Below, in pieces: positions 20,096 to 30,533 of a stretch of DNA of 64,000 bases (position 1 is its first letter; every line of letters starts with the position of its first letter). Position numbers and translations under genes: made by a program. The DNA lies in the NCBI GenBank assembly GCA_025358925.1, contig JANYHT010000004.1:1-64000 (forward strand), given 5' to 3'. Under the pieces are notes generated by a model, which saw nothing but the letters and a program-made list of their open reading frames with translations, was not told where the DNA came from and ran no database searches. This stretch comes from Gemmatimonadaceae bacterium. GTDB lineage: Bacteria > Gemmatimonadota > Gemmatimonadetes > Gemmatimonadales > Gemmatimonadaceae.

Positions 20096-20973
20096 GACTT
20101 TCGCTTCAATTCGTACAAACGTTCTTTCGCGAGGCGACGTCCGGTTGGTGTTGCAGCAAGTCCGCCACCTGCAGTTTCGCGATACCGAACGTCCATGCTG
20201 GCACCAATCTCTCCCATCGTATCGATCACTTCGTCGGCGGGAATCGCAAACTCGATACCGGCCATCGCCATCTCGATCGCGGCGAGCGCAATCGCCGCGC
20301 CAGTCGCGTTGCGAAACACACACGGCAATTCAACGAGGCCGCCGAGTGGATCGCACACGAGTCCGAGGGTGCCCTGTTGGGCAAGCGCCGTTGCGTGACC
20401 AACCTGTCGCGGCGAACCACCAAGCATTTCTGTTGCTGCACCAGCTGCCATGCCCGCCGCAGCGCCCGTCTCTGCCTGACAACCACCTTCGGCACCGGAT
20501 AACGACGCGCGTTCAGCAACCACCGCCCCAATAAGTCCGGCCGTCGCGAGTGCCGAAATCACCGCTTCATCGTCAATGCCGCGCGCCGCCGCGATGCCGG
20601 TGAGCACGGCCGGTAAGACTCCCGCACCACCGGCTGTTGGTGCCGCGACAATCACGCCCATCGCGGCATTTACTTCTTGTACGGCGAGTGCTCGTGCGAG
20701 CACGTCGTGAAATGCTGTGCCCGCGAGCGGACCAGCGGGGCCGGTGCGCATCTTCGCTGCATCACCGCCCACAAGTCCTGAGGCTGAGTAGAGATCGCCA
20801 ACCATTCCGCGTTCGATCGAGCTGCGCATGATCACGAGCGCACGCCCCAGCGCATCGCGAATTTCGCTGATGGGACGTCCTTGATCTTTCGCTTCAGCTT
20901 CGAGCGCGACCGTGGACAGCGGGACATTACGTGCTTCTGCATCTCGGATGGCGTCAGCGAGACTTCGATACAT
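20092..20973 (-). CDS. sdaAA: L-serine dehydratase, iron-sulfur, alpha subunit
   Basis: This is the alpha part of the two-subunit iron-sulfur L-serine ammonia-lyase, which converts L-serine to pyruvate and ammonia. The 293-residue chain carries the cluster cysteines in EGGCQAETGAAAGMAAGA and VCDPLGGLVELPCVFRNA, and the Gly/Ala-rich helices typical of the family. Its start overlaps the last base of the beta subunit gene, so the two are translated together. This split form is typical of Firmicutes and several other phyla; enterobacteria fuse the parts. Confidence 0.94.
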   Translation of the reverse strand: MYRSLADAIRDAEARNVPLSTVALEAEAKDQGRPISEIRDALGRALVIMRSSIERGMVGDLYSASGLVGGDAAKMRTGPAGPLAGTAFHDVLARALAVQEVNAAMGVIVAAPTAGGAGVLPAVLTGIAAARGIDDEAVISALATAGLIGAVVAERASLSGAEGGCQAETGAAAGMAAGAATEMLGGSPRQVGHATALAQQGTLGLVCDPLGGLVELPCVFRNATGAAIALAAIEMAMAGIEFAIPADEVIDTMGEIGASMDVRYRETAGGGLAATPTGRRLAKERLYELKRKS

Positions 20974-21641
20974 CAGGCACTCACTTTATCGAGACGAAAC
21001 GCCCACTTCACCCACGAGAGCGCGCGAATCGCGTCACGCAATGATTCGCCTGGCTGCTCATCGACTTCGATCACCATGAATGCATCACCGCCGCGTTCCT
21101 TTCGCGACAACTTCAGCGTGGCAATGTTAAGGTCGTTGTCGGCCAGAAGTCCGGCGATGCGCGCGATTGAACCCTTCACATCGCCGGCGACGAGCACCAC
21201 CGTATGCAGATTGCCCGAGATATCCACAGTGTAGCCGTCGATTTCGGTGACACGCACACGACCGGCGCCGAGTGATGCGCCGACCATTTGCGAATGCCGT
21301 TCGTCGCGCTCGAGCGTGATGCGCACGGTGTTGGGATGCGCTTCGTCACCGAGCGACGTTTTCTCAAACGTGTACTCCAACCCCTCATGCTCGGCGATAT
21401 CGAGTGCAATGCGCAGACGCTCATCGTCGGGTCGAAAGCCCATGAGTCCACCGACAATGGCTTTGTCGGTCCCGTGTCCTTCACCCGTACGAGCGAAAGA
21501 ACCGTGCAGCTCAATCGTGGCCTTTTGTGGCGTACCGCCGACGAGGCAGCGCGCCAGCAATCCGAGTCGACAGGCACCTGCCGTGTGACTGGAGCTTGGT
21601 CCAACCATGATCGGGCCGATAATGTCGAGCAGAGAGACCAT
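20973..21641 (-). CDS. sdaAB: L-serine dehydratase, iron-sulfur, beta subunit
   Basis: The beta partner of the serine dehydratase has 222 residues. It opens VSLLDIIGPIMVGPSSSHT, the conserved beta-domain motif, and ends in an ACT domain (about residues 145-222, with YTVDISGNLHTVVLVAGDV and GSIARIAGLLADNDLNIATL). An ACT domain suggests control by serine or another amino acid. It is first in the pair, followed by the alpha subunit with a one-base overlap. Confidence 0.94.
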   Translation of the reverse strand: MVSLLDIIGPIMVGPSSSHTAGACRLGLLARCLVGGTPQKATIELHGSFARTGEGHGTDKAIVGGLMGFRPDDERLRIALDIAEHEGLEYTFEKTSLGDEAHPNTVRITLERDERHSQMVGASLGAGRVRVTEIDGYTVDISGNLHTVVLVAGDVKGSIARIAGLLADNDLNIATLKLSRKERGGDAFMVIEVDEQPGESLRDAIRALSWVKWAFRLDKVSA

Positions 21642-21667
21642 AAATAGAATCTACTGGTGTGCTGCGG

Positions 21668-24580
21668 TCAGCGTTTTTGCAACAACGGCGCGAGGTACTG
21701 GCCTGTGTAACTCTGCGGCACCAGCGCCACCTGCTCTGGCGTGCCCGCTGCAACAATAGTACCGCCGCGAATTCCGCCGTCAGGACCGAGATCGACAATC
21801 CAGTCTGCAGTTTTTATGACATCAAGATTGTGCTCGATGACGAGTACGGTGTTGCCGCGGTCCACGAGCTTATGCAACACTTCGAGGAGTACGCGTACAT
21901 CTTCGAAATGCAATCCGGTGGTCGGCTCGTCGAGGATATACAGTGTGCGGCCGGTGTCGCGCTTGGACAACTCGGTCGCCAGCTTGACGCGTTGAGCTTC
22001 GCCGCCAGACAACGTCGTCGCGCTTTGTCCAAGATGGATGTAGCCCAAACCCACATCACGCAGTGTCTGGAGTTTGATCGAGATGCGCGGCTGATTTTCA
22101 AATACGGTACACCCTTCTTCGACTGTGAGGTCGAGCACGTCGGCGATGCTCATGCCACGAAAACGCACTTCCATCGTCTCACGATTAAAGCGCTTGCCCT
22201 TGCACACGTCGCACGACACAAACACATCGGGGAGAAAATGCATCTCGATTTTCACGAGACCATCACCCTGGCACGCTTCGCACCGACCGCCCTTCACATT
22301 GAAGGAAAATCGTCCTGGTCCGTATCCGCGAATTTTCGATTCAGGAAGTTCCGCGAACAACTCACGCACGGGTGTAAAAACGCCGGTATACGTGGCAGGA
22401 TTTGAGCGTGGAGTGCGACCGATTGGGCTTTGATCGATGTCGATAATCTTGTCGAGATGTTCAAGTCCAGTGATGCGATCATGAAGACCCGGAATAACAC
22501 GCGCGCGGAAAAAATATCGCGACAAGTGACGCTGTAAAATGTCGGTGACGAGCGTTGACTTGCCGGAGCCGGAAACGCCGGTGACCGCGACAAAAAGTCC
22601 TAACGGAAATTCTGCCGTGACATCGCGCAAATTGTGCTCTCGGGCGCCCTGCACTTTCAGCACACGCGCGGGGTCCATTGGACGTCGCTTTTTAGGCAAC
22701 GGAATGCTGCGTGTGCCCCGCAAATACTGACCGGTGATTGAAGCGGGCGTGTTGATGACTTCATCAACCGTGCCCTGCGCAATCACTTCTCCGCCGTGTT
22801 TGCCAGCGCCTGGCCCGAGGTCGATCAAGTAGTCAGCGTCACGAATGGTTTCCTCATCGTGTTCGACAACAATGACCGTGTTGCCGAGATCGCGCAGCTG
22901 TTTAAGCGTATTCAGTAGGCGACCGTTGTCGCGCTGATGCAAACCGATGCTCGGCTCATCAAGGATGTACAGTACGCCGACCAACCGCGAACCGATTTGC
23001 GTTGCCAATCGAATGCGCTGCGCTTCGCCGCCGGAGAGTGATTCGGCGCTGCGATTCAGCGTGAGATAGTCGAGCCCTACGTCATCGAGAAATTTGAGCC
23101 GCTCGCGTACCTCTTTCAAAATTGGTCCAGCGACGCCGGCGTCGAGTCCGGGGTGATTGGCCGAACGTACGGGGACGCTCGCAAAGAAGGCCATCGAATC
23201 GATCACGCTCAACTCTACGACTTCGCCGATATTGCGACCGTGCAACGTGACGGCCAATGATTCAGGGCGCAGGCGTCGTCCTTGGCATGATGGACACGCC
23301 GCCGCAACCATATACGCTTCAAGGTCGATGCGAACGGAATCGGAACTCGTCTCGTCGTAGCGACGCTGCACGTGTCCAACGATGCCTTCCCATGTGCTTT
23401 CGGCGCTGGCTTTTTTCGCTGCGGTTTTTGCCATCGAGCCACGCGCCGACTTTTTCACGGCCTTACGTACGCGCGGCGTGGTGCCAGCAACACCGTGCAG
23501 TAGTTCTTTGCGCACCGCGGCGGCAATTTTCCCCCACGGTGCGTTCAGGTCGAACCCTAACTGTTTGGCGAGCCCTGGCAGAATGACTTTGCGGAGGTAG
23601 CCATCGGGTTCGCCCCAAGGCAGCACAACCCCTTCGAGGATCGACAGGCTATGGTCGCTGAGGACGAGTTCTTCGCTCACCGTGCGCGTTGTGCCGAGGC
23701 CACTGCACGTTTCGCACGCACCGAATGGCGAGTTGAACGAAAAATGACGTGGCTCCAACTCTGGCATGGAGATGCCGCACGTTGGACAGCCGTATCGTTC
23801 GGAAAACATTTCGGTGGCTGGTTCTTCACCATCGTAGCGAACGACTTCCGCCAGTCCATCCGCCAGTCGCAGCGCGGTTTCGAGCGAGTCGGTAATGCGA
23901 CCACGATCGTCGGCGCGCACGACAAGTCGATCCACGACAACCGAGATCGAGTGGTTTGTGCGTCGATTCAATTTTGGAGGATCGGCCAGTTCGATCAGTT
24001 CGTCATCCACGACCGCGCGGACGAATCCTTGCTTGCGGGCGTTTTCGAAAAGTTCGCGAAATTCTCCCTTCCGTTCTTGTACAAGCGGTGAGCGAATTTC
24101 AACGCGCGTGCCCTCGGGCCACGCGAGGACAAGCTCCGCAATTTGCGCGGGACTCTGCCGCTGTACGGCGCGTCCGCAGTTGGGGCAATGCGGGGTTCCC
24201 GTGCGTGCATAAAGCAGACGGAGATAATCGTAAATCTCCGTGACCGTGCCGACGGTCGAGCGCGGATTGTGGCCCGCCGACTTTTGTTCGATCGAGATGG
24301 CGGGCGACAAACCTTCGATTGCATCAACGTCGGGCTTTTCCATGAGCCCTAAAAACTGCCGTGCGTAGGCCGACAATGATTCGACGTAGCGACGCTGTCC
24401 TTCGGCGTAAATGGTATCGAACGCCAGCGACGACTTGCCCGAGCCGGACAGTCCCGTGACGACGGTGAGCTTGTCGCGCGGAATGGTGACGCTGATGTTG
24501 CGCAGATTGTGCTCGCGCGCGCCGCGCACAATGAGCGCGTCGGACGGTTTTGGCTTTTGCTCCAGTTCAGACATAGACAT
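21668..24580 (-). CDS. uvrA: Excinuclease ABC subunit A
   Basis: UvrA is the damage-sensing ATPase of nucleotide excision repair. The 970-residue protein has both ABC modules: Walker [20 protein letters not shown] and [15 protein letters not shown], with signatures [15 protein letters not shown] and [15 protein letters not shown]. Zinc-binding pairs appear in HCPNCG, CPTCG/CETCSG and [18 protein letters not shown] Lys/Ala-rich insert lies before [11 protein letters not shown]. The start is put at the ATG at 24580 (MSMSELEQ); the frame extends further upstream with Arg-rich sequence that does not look coding. It is divergent from the ABC exporter genes. Confidence 0.97.
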   Translation of the reverse strand: MSMSELEQKPKPSDALIVRGAREHNLRNISVTIPRDKLTVVTGLSGSGKSSLAFDTIYAEGQRRYVESLSAYARQFLGLMEKPDVDAIEGLSPAISIEQKSAGHNPRSTVGTVTEIYDYLRLLYARTGTPHCPNCGRAVQRQSPAQIAELVLAWPEGTRVEIRSPLVQERKGEFRELFENARKQGFVRAVVDDELIELADPPKLNRRTNHSISVVVDRLVVRADDRGRITDSLETALRLADGLAEVVRYDGEEPATEMFSERYGCPTCGISMPELEPRHFSFNSPFGACETCSGLGTTRTVSEELVLSDHSLSILEGVVLPWGEPDGYLRKVILPGLAKQLGFDLNAPWGKIAAAVRKELLHGVAGTTPRVRKAVKKSARGSMAKTAAKKASAESTWEGIVGHVQRRYDETSSDSVRIDLEAYMVAAACPSCQGRRLRPESLAVTLHGRNIGEVVELSVIDSMAFFASVPVRSANHPGLDAGVAGPILKEVRERLKFLDDVGLDYLTLNRSAESLSGGEAQRIRLATQIGSRLVGVLYILDEPSIGLHQRDNGRLLNTLKQLRDLGNTVIVVEHDEETIRDADYLIDLGPGAGKHGGEVIAQGTVDEVINTPASITGQYLRGTRSIPLPKKRRPMDPARVLKVQGAREHNLRDVTAEFPLGLFVAVTGVSGSGKSTLVTDILQRHLSRYFFRARVIPGLHDRITGLEHLDKIIDIDQSPIGRTPRSNPATYTGVFTPVRELFAELPESKIRGYGPGRFSFNVKGGRCEACQGDGLVKIEMHFLPDVFVSCDVCKGKRFNRETMEVRFRGMSIADVLDLTVEEGCTVFENQPRISIKLQTLRDVGLGYIHLGQSATTLSGGEAQRVKLATELSKRDTGRTLYILDEPTTGLHFEDVRVLLEVLHKLVDRGNTVLVIEHNLDVIKTADWIVDLGPDGGIRGGTIVAAGTPEQVALVPQSYTGQYLAPLLQKR

Positions 24581-24760
24581 GCAAGCTGTGAGACGCCGGG
24601 GACGGAGACAACCCCGGGTGGCACGTTCTGTCACCCTCTCGGCCTGTCTTCTTCGCATCCGTGACGATCCGAGCACCGTTAGTCGTCTACGAAGGTTAGC
24701 GAGCACGTCAAGCGCTTCACGTGCGCCCGCGCGGCGCGCCTGTCCTCCGGCTGGTTACCT

Positions 24761-25516
24761 ATGATCGAGATTTCGTCGCTCACGAAGCGCTATGGCACGT
24801 TCACAGCGGTTCGTTCGCTGGACCTCGTGGTGCCGGGGGGACAGCTCTTTGGATTTCTTGGACCGAATGGCGCGGGCAAAACAACGACGATGCGCATGAT
24901 TGCCGGCATTCTCCAACCAACGGCAGGTTCGGTGCGGATTGCGGGACACGATTTGCGCAGGGACCCAATGAGCGCAAAGCGAGCACTGGGATTCATTCCG
25001 GATCGACCGTTCATCTACGAGAAGCTCACCGGCATGGAGTTTCTACGTTTCTCCGCTGCCCTCTCCGGTGAGCATGGTGCCGATGTCGATCGTCGTGGTC
25101 AGGAGCTGTTAGCGCTGTTCGACTTAGAGGGATGGCGTGACGAACTTGTGGAGAGTTACAGCCACGGCATGCGTCAAAAGCTGATCATAGCGAGTGCGTT
25201 CGTGCATCGACCACCGGTGATTGTAGTGGATGAACCGATGGTGGGTCTTGACCCCAAGTCGGCCAAGATTTTAAGAGATCTCTTCCGCGAATACACGCGT
25301 CGTGGACACACGGTCATGATGTCAACGCACACGTTGGAAATCGCGGAGACGATGTGCGATCGCATCGGGATCATGCAGCGCGGCGAATTGGTGGCATGCG
25401 GATCGATGGAGGAATTGCGCGGCGTGTCGGGCGACGATGAAGCACTGGAAGACATCTTTCTTCGACTCACCGGCGAGAATGTAGCGCGAGAGCTCTTGGA
25501 TGTGCTCGATGCTTGA
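24761..25516 (+). CDS. ABC exporter ATP-binding protein
   Basis: A 251-residue ABC ATPase with Walker [18 protein letters not shown]-loop region [15 protein letters not shown], signature [15 protein letters not shown] (SHGMRQ rather than LSGGQ), Walker [13 protein letters not shown] and H-loop [11 protein letters not shown]. The signature variant is common in the multidrug/Nat-type exporter group. It begins the plus-strand pair and its stop overlaps the start of the permease. The cargo cannot be deduced from the sequence. Confidence 0.93.
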   Translation: MIEISSLTKRYGTFTAVRSLDLVVPGGQLFGFLGPNGAGKTTTMRMIAGILQPTAGSVRIAGHDLRRDPMSAKRALGFIPDRPFIYEKLTGMEFLRFSAALSGEHGADVDRRGQELLALFDLEGWRDELVESYSHGMRQKLIIASAFVHRPPVIVVDEPMVGLDPKSAKILRDLFREYTRRGHTVMMSTHTLEIAETMCDRIGIMQRGELVACGSMEELRGVSGDDEALEDIFLRLTGENVARELLDVLDA

Positions 25517-27215
25517 GCGTGCCTCCGCGTTTCGTTCCGCGACCGTGGGTGATGTGCTGGCGCCCAAGCGACAGATGGCTCGACATCGACTGCGTCGGTA
25601 CGAACGGGGTGACATCCAACGCACGACCGTGATTGCGATTCTCGGCGCCGCATTTTGGTTCGCGATTTTTGTGCTCGCGCTTAAATTGCTGCGCTATTTT
25701 CGCGGTACTGAAAGCATCGGGGATTTGCTCGCGGGAAAACTGTTGTCGATGATGCTGCTGTCGTTCGGGTCAATCCTGCTCTTATCCAATATTATTGCAT
25801 CGCTGTCGAATTTTTTTCTGTCCCGAGATCTCGATCAGTTCGCTGCAGCTCCCATTCGCCCACGGGTGTTGTACCTAGCACGACTGGCCGAAACGGCTTT
25901 GCATTCCAGTTGGATGGTGGGGTTGCTGCTTGTACCAATTATGGCGGCGTATGGCGTTGCCTATCAGGCGAACCTGCTGTTCATGCCGTTCATGCTCAGT
26001 GTGATTGTACCCTTCTTGGCCATACCGGCGGCTGCAGGATCCGCGATCACATTGCTGCTCGTAAACGTATTTCCGGCGCGGCGTACACGAGATTTGCTGA
26101 GCGTGATTACGGCATTGTCTGTTGCGGGACTGCTCTTGCTGTTTCGCGCGACCCGACCGGAGCAGTTAGCACGGCCGGAGGGATTTCAAACTTTCATGCA
26201 ATTTGTCGCGTCGCTTGATGCGCCGTCATCACCGCTGTTGCCGAGTGAATGGGTGAGTGGCGCGATGATGGGGTGGTTGCAGCATACGTCGGTGTGGCTG
26301 CCCATGCTTGAGCTCTGGAGTGTGGCTTTAGTGCTCGTGACGCTGGGCGGAGCGGCGCATGCGCGTGGATGGGCGCGAGGGTTCAGCCAAGCGCACGACG
26401 GTGCGAATCGTCGGGGCGGATCCAGTGTGCGTCGGTCGTGGTTTGACCGCGCGTTGTTGATGTTTGGTCCGACGCGGCGTGAGCTCGTCCTCAAAGAGCT
26501 ACGCGTATTTGCGCGTGACAGTACGCAGTGGTCACAACTGGTGATGCTCGGTGTGCTTGTTGTGGTCTATGTCGCCAATGTGCGCTACTTGCCGCTTGCG
26601 GGCGAAGGCATTACCGCGCTGCTGCGCAACGTGATTCCGTTTTTGAATCTCGCGTTGGCCGGTTTTGTCCTCGCGTCTATCGCCGCACGATTTGTGTTTC
26701 CCAGTGTGAGTCTTGAGGGACGTGCGCTCTGGTTGTTGCAATCGAGTCCATTGTCGATGCGCGACTTGTTGTGGGCCAAATTTTGGGTGGGTGCGCTGCC
26801 CCTGCTGTTCTTGGCGCTCATTCTCGTTGGTGTGACCAACGCGATGCTCGGCGTGCGACCGTTTGTGCAGGTGGTGTCGTTGAGTGCGATCACCGCATTG
26901 GTATTTCCACTCACGGCGATCGCGTTGAGTTACGGCACGTTTTACCCGCGATTTGACAGTGAAAATGCCGCGCAAATTCCGACGTCATTTGGTGGACTGC
27001 TATTTATGATGACAGCCATTGTTCTGATTGGCGCGATTGCATTTCTCACGGGAAAGCCTGCGGCGAGTTTTGTAGTCGCTGCGCATTTTGGAAGGGAGCG
27101 CGATCCGGCGGCCTTAGTGCTGCCGTTTGTCGCAGCGGCCGCACTCTGCGTGGCTGGTACGGCGGGTCCGCTAATGATGGCGCGGCGACGATTGGAGTCA
27201 TTGGAACGGGCGTGA
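25509..27215 (+). CDS. ABC exporter permease, multi-spanning
   Basis: The 568-residue membrane protein shows about twelve hydrophobic segments, for example VIAILGAAFWFAIFVLAL near the start, LLLVPIMAAYGVAY, and VLVVVYVANVRYLPLAG in the middle. It looks like a fused ABC-2-type exporter with two halves separated by a cytoplasmic region (GFSQAHDGANRRGGSS). The ATG at 25509 is chosen because it overlaps the ATPase stop with GGA about nine bases upstream; an ATG at 25500 is also possible. It must work with the preceding ATPase. Confidence 0.88.
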   Translation: MLERASAFRSATVGDVLAPKRQMARHRLRRYERGDIQRTTVIAILGAAFWFAIFVLALKLLRYFRGTESIGDLLAGKLLSMMLLSFGSILLLSNIIASLSNFFLSRDLDQFAAAPIRPRVLYLARLAETALHSSWMVGLLLVPIMAAYGVAYQANLLFMPFMLSVIVPFLAIPAAAGSAITLLLVNVFPARRTRDLLSVITALSVAGLLLLFRATRPEQLARPEGFQTFMQFVASLDAPSSPLLPSEWVSGAMMGWLQHTSVWLPMLELWSVALVLVTLGGAAHARGWARGFSQAHDGANRRGGSSVRRSWFDRALLMFGPTRRELVLKELRVFARDSTQWSQLVMLGVLVVVYVANVRYLPLAGEGITALLRNVIPFLNLALAGFVLASIAARFVFPSVSLEGRALWLLQSSPLSMRDLLWAKFWVGALPLLFLALILVGVTNAMLGVRPFVQVVSLSAITALVFPLTAIALSYGTFYPRFDSENAAQIPTSFGGLLFMMTAIVLIGAIAFLTGKPAASFVVAAHFGRERDPAALVLPFVAAAALCVAGTAGPLMMARRRLESLERA

Positions 27216-27235
27216 ATGCCGCGTACGATTGGACG

Positions 27236-27772
27236 CTACGCAGCCACCAGCTCGTCTCCGCACGCCGAGCAATAGTGCGAGCTGGCGAGGTCAATCCGCG
27301 CGCCGCAGTGCGCACACTGCGCTGGCAGATAACGGCCGCAGTTAGAGCAATAGGTGGCATCGGGTTCGCTTCGTGGTCCGCAGTCGACGCACCATTTCTG
27401 ATTCGTGCGCGCGCGACCGATTGCCGCTTCAATAGGATCGTCCACGGTAGTCGTCGCACTGCCGCCGACTTGCCCGGAGGATAGACGCAACTCTGCCAGC
27501 GCGGCCGTCGTGTAACGGGCCTTTAATTCGAGATAGTCGCTGTCGGATAATTTTCCCGTTTCGCGGTCAAACTCGATTTCGCGCAGGGCGGCCACGGCAC
27601 CATCTGTCGCCTCCACTGATTCATCACCGTCCACGCGCGATTTTGTCGGCGGCCGAATGGCTTTGTCGGAACCATCATTTACAAGCGGCGAGAGAACGAG
27701 TGTCAGGACGCCAAGTGCGAGCACGGTGCCCACCGCGAGCGGTATCGCCCCGATGGGAATGGCAATCGCCAT
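27236..27772 (-). CDS. Membrane-anchored double zinc-ribbon protein of the ccm operon
   Basis: From the ATG at 27772 the 178-residue protein has one N-terminal membrane helix (GAIPLAVGTVLALGVLTLVL). A helical segment LREIEFDRETGKLSDSDYLE resembles the SHOCT/CcmI-like linker seen after ccmH in some genomes. Two zinc ribbons follow at the C terminus (CVDCG...CSNCG and CAHCG...CSACGDELVAA). Its start overlaps the ccmH stop by one base (TAATG), so it is part of the operon. By position it may take the place of CcmI, presenting apocytochromes or sensing metal; that is inference. Confidence 0.75.
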   Translation of the reverse strand: MAIAIPIGAIPLAVGTVLALGVLTLVLSPLVNDGSDKAIRPPTKSRVDGDESVEATDGAVAALREIEFDRETGKLSDSDYLELKARYTTAALAELRLSSGQVGGSATTTVDDPIEAAIGRARTNQKWCVDCGPRSEPDATYCSNCGRYLPAQCAHCGARIDLASSHYCSACGDELVAA

Positions 27773-28491
27773 TAGCGGCTGCCGTCGCGCAATGCGGCCT
27801 CTAAGCGCGCGATTTCTTCGGGCGTCGCGTCCAAGGTGGACGTTGTTTCTACGTTGGTCGCCGCAGCGCGCGCACCAGCGGCCGCTCGCGCCGCGGCAGC
27901 AAAATCGGCATTGCGGCGCCACGAGCGCAACAGGGCACCGATGGCCACGGCGCCAATACCCATCGCAGCGAATGGCGCAAACCACGCAAGAAGGTTGAAG
28001 CCCTGCTTTCGCGGCGTCATTAAAATGAAGTCGCCATACGTCTGTATCATCGCCGCCATGATTTCGTCACCACTGTAGCCGCCGTCCACGAGGGCCTGGA
28101 CATCCTTATGCACGGCCGGCGAAATACCACAATTAAAGTCGGTGGTGCGACAGGTGTACACGTCGAGTGTGCAGGGACACGGACACGAGAGTTCACGTTC
28201 GAATGCCTCAATTTGCTTTGCGTCCATCTGCTTGATGGGATTCGCCTTGGGCGCGCGACGCACCGGCTTGTACGAATCGGACGTCATCTCGACGTTGCTC
28301 GCGGACGACTGCGTGTTTTGCGGCGCTTGATCGAAGGATGCGTTGCCAGTGGTCTGCGCGAGGACGCCGCGAACAACCAACGTGTTCGCTGCGGTCGCCA
28401 CAGCGACGATCGCCGCGCTGCGACCCATCAACGACAAGAAGTCGCGTCGCTGCATCGCACTGTCCGGCACCAACGTGTGATTGAGGCTCAC
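27772..28491 (-). CDS. ccmH: Cytochrome c maturation protein CcmH-like
   Basis: This is the thiol-disulfide partner that keeps apocytochrome haem sites reduced. The GTG at 28491 overlaps the ccmF stop (GTGA) with GGAG seven bases upstream, giving 239 residues. A twin-arginine-like leader QRRDFLSLMGRS follows 12 residues in. The redox site reads LSCPCPCTLDVYTCRTTDFN followed by another Cys, five cysteines where the family usually has LRCxxCQ. The later GYSGDEIMAAMIQTYGDFIL matches the CcmH domain, followed by a membrane helix (WFAPFAAMGIGAVAIGALL) and an Ala-rich tail. Confidence 0.85.
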   Translation of the reverse strand: MSLNHTLVPDSAMQRRDFLSLMGRSAAIVAVATAANTLVVRGVLAQTTGNASFDQAPQNTQSSASNVEMTSDSYKPVRRAPKANPIKQMDAKQIEAFERELSCPCPCTLDVYTCRTTDFNCGISPAVHKDVQALVDGGYSGDEIMAAMIQTYGDFILMTPRKQGFNLLAWFAPFAAMGIGAVAIGALLRSWRRNADFAAAARAAAGARAAATNVETTSTLDATPEEIARLEAALRDGSR

Positions 28492-30521
28492 GCGCCAGCT
28501 CCAACCAACTCAAAGTCAGTCGACGACGGCAACACCGCGACGTATCCGCTTTCACGCTCGCGCCGCGCCTGCGGCCACATCACAATAAGGCCGCCAAACG
28601 CCATCATGATGCCACCAAACCACACCCACCAAACGAGCGGATTGAAGTTGATGTGCACGGCCGCCGTTTCGTTGTCGACCGCACCGGTGAACACCATATA
28701 CACGTCTTGCGCTGGTGATTCGAGCAGCCCCACTTCGGTTGAGGCCTCGAATGATTTCTCACCGCGACTATCGACATATTGCCGCTTTTCGCTCGACAGC
28801 AATCCCATGCGCTTTCCATCACGCGTGACGTTGAACGTGACCGCCAACACACTGCGATTGAGCTGTTCGAACCGCGAAATGCCCTGGCTTGTGAACGCCC
28901 ACTGATGTCCGTAAGCATCCGTCGCCTTGATGGTTTCTCCCGTCTTCACGGTGGCCGCCAAATCTTTTTTAAACATCAGGCCGGCGAAGGCACAGAAGAT
29001 TACGACAACGCCAAAGTGAACGATATAACCACCGTAGCGACGACGATTGCGAGCGATGAGCCGCATGAACGCGATAAACAAGCCTTCGCTGTACATGCGG
29101 TGCCGCGCACCAACGCCTTTGATGAATTCCTGACCAATGGTCCCAAAAACAAATCCAGCCAGCGTATACGAGACGAGCGCGTAAAAATTGCGCATGCCCA
29201 ACGACAGGAGCACGGCCAGGACGACCAGCCCGGAAGTGACGGGCCACGTGAACTGTCGGCGCAAATTCGACATGGACGCACGGCGCCACGCGATGAGAGG
29301 ACCGATGCCAGTAAGCGCTAGCAGTAAAAGCCCGAGAGGACCGTTGACGGCGTTAAAAAATGGCGGACCGACTGTAATCTTTTCTCCTTTTACCGCTTCG
29401 GAAAGAATCGGAAAGAGCGTGCCCCATAGAGTCGCAAAGCAAATGCCGACAAGCGCGAGATTGTTGTACAGAAACGCCGCTTCACGACTAACCATGCTCT
29501 CCAGCTCAGCGTTCGCTTGCAAATCCTTCAGGCGCGTCGAGACGAGATAGATCGTGAGCGATGTGGCTACAATCAGGAAGCCTAAAAACCAGTTGCCGAC
29601 CGGCGACTGCGCAAACGCATGCACGCTTTCAATGATGCCGCTGCGCGTGATGAACGTGCCCAGAATGGACAGCAGGAATGTGGTCACCACGAGCGTGACG
29701 TTCCATTTGCGCAGCATGCCGCGCTTTTCCTGAATCATGATGGAGTGCAAGAACGCCGTACCGGTTAGCCACGGTAAGAAGGATGAGTTCTCAACGGCGT
29801 CCCACGCCCAATAGCCCGCCCATCCAAGTTCGACGTACGCCCACCACATGCCCAACACGATCCCGATAGTCAGAAAAAACCACGACAACAACGCCCAACG
29901 TCGTACAGCACTCAACCACTCAGCATCAAGTTTTCGTGAGATGAGCGCACCGATTGCAAACGCGAACGGGATCGCGGTGGCGACGAGTCCGAGGTACAGC
30001 ATTGGCGGATGGATGGCCATGCCCGGATTCTGCAACTGCGGATTCATGCCGCGTCCATCGGGCGGAATCCAGTCAAGTCGTTCGTACGGGTTGGCACCAA
30101 AACACATCGTCATCAAGAAGAACAGCGAGATGACGCCGAGCGTGCCGGTGACCCACGGCATCATTTGGCGATTCGTACGACGATTGGTGACAACAGCAAT
30201 TGCTGCGTACGTCGTGAGAATGAGCGACCAAAACAGCATGGAGCCGGACTGGCCTGCCCAGAATGCCGTAAACGTGTAAATCTTGGGCAAATTGGAACTG
30301 GTGTGCGACGCGACGAATTTTATGGAGTAGTCGTGCGAAAACAGCGCAGTCCAAATACCGATTGATGCCAGGACAGTGAAGGCCCACGTCGCATACAACG
30401 CACGCTCACCACTTTTTACCAAATCCTGGCGGCCTTGCATACCACCAGCGAACGACACGGTTGTGGTCCAAGCTGCCATTAACAACGCAACCCAGAGCGA
30501 CAGCTCACCTACAAGAATCAT
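28488..30521 (-). CDS. ccmF: Haem lyase CcmF
   Basis: CcmF takes haem from CcmE and ligates it to apocytochrome c in the inner membrane. The 677-residue protein has many membrane helices and the tryptophan-rich haem-handling segment AGYWAWDAVENSSFLPWLTG. Conserved parts before it include NPGMAIHPPMLYLGLV; LGTFITRSGIIESVHAFAQS follows. The periplasmic C-terminal region (QGISRFEQLNRSVLAVTF) precedes the last helix. It lies between ccmE (12-base gap) and ccmH (overlap). Confidence 0.95.
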   Translation of the reverse strand: MILVGELSLWVALLMAAWTTTVSFAGGMQGRQDLVKSGERALYATWAFTVLASIGIWTALFSHDYSIKFVASHTSSNLPKIYTFTAFWAGQSGSMLFWSLILTTYAAIAVVTNRRTNRQMMPWVTGTLGVISLFFLMTMCFGANPYERLDWIPPDGRGMNPQLQNPGMAIHPPMLYLGLVATAIPFAFAIGALISRKLDAEWLSAVRRWALLSWFFLTIGIVLGMWWAYVELGWAGYWAWDAVENSSFLPWLTGTAFLHSIMIQEKRGMLRKWNVTLVVTTFLLSILGTFITRSGIIESVHAFAQSPVGNWFLGFLIVATSLTIYLVSTRLKDLQANAELESMVSREAAFLYNNLALVGICFATLWGTLFPILSEAVKGEKITVGPPFFNAVNGPLGLLLLALTGIGPLIAWRRASMSNLRRQFTWPVTSGLVVLAVLLSLGMRNFYALVSYTLAGFVFGTIGQEFIKGVGARHRMYSEGLFIAFMRLIARNRRRYGGYIVHFGVVVIFCAFAGLMFKKDLAATVKTGETIKATDAYGHQWAFTSQGISRFEQLNRSVLAVTFNVTRDGKRMGLLSSEKRQYVDSRGEKSFEASTEVGLLESPAQDVYMVFTGAVDNETAAVHINFNPLVWWVWFGGIMMAFGGLIVMWPQARRERESGYVAVLPSSTDFELVGAGA

Positions 30522-30533
30522 GGGACCTCGCGC

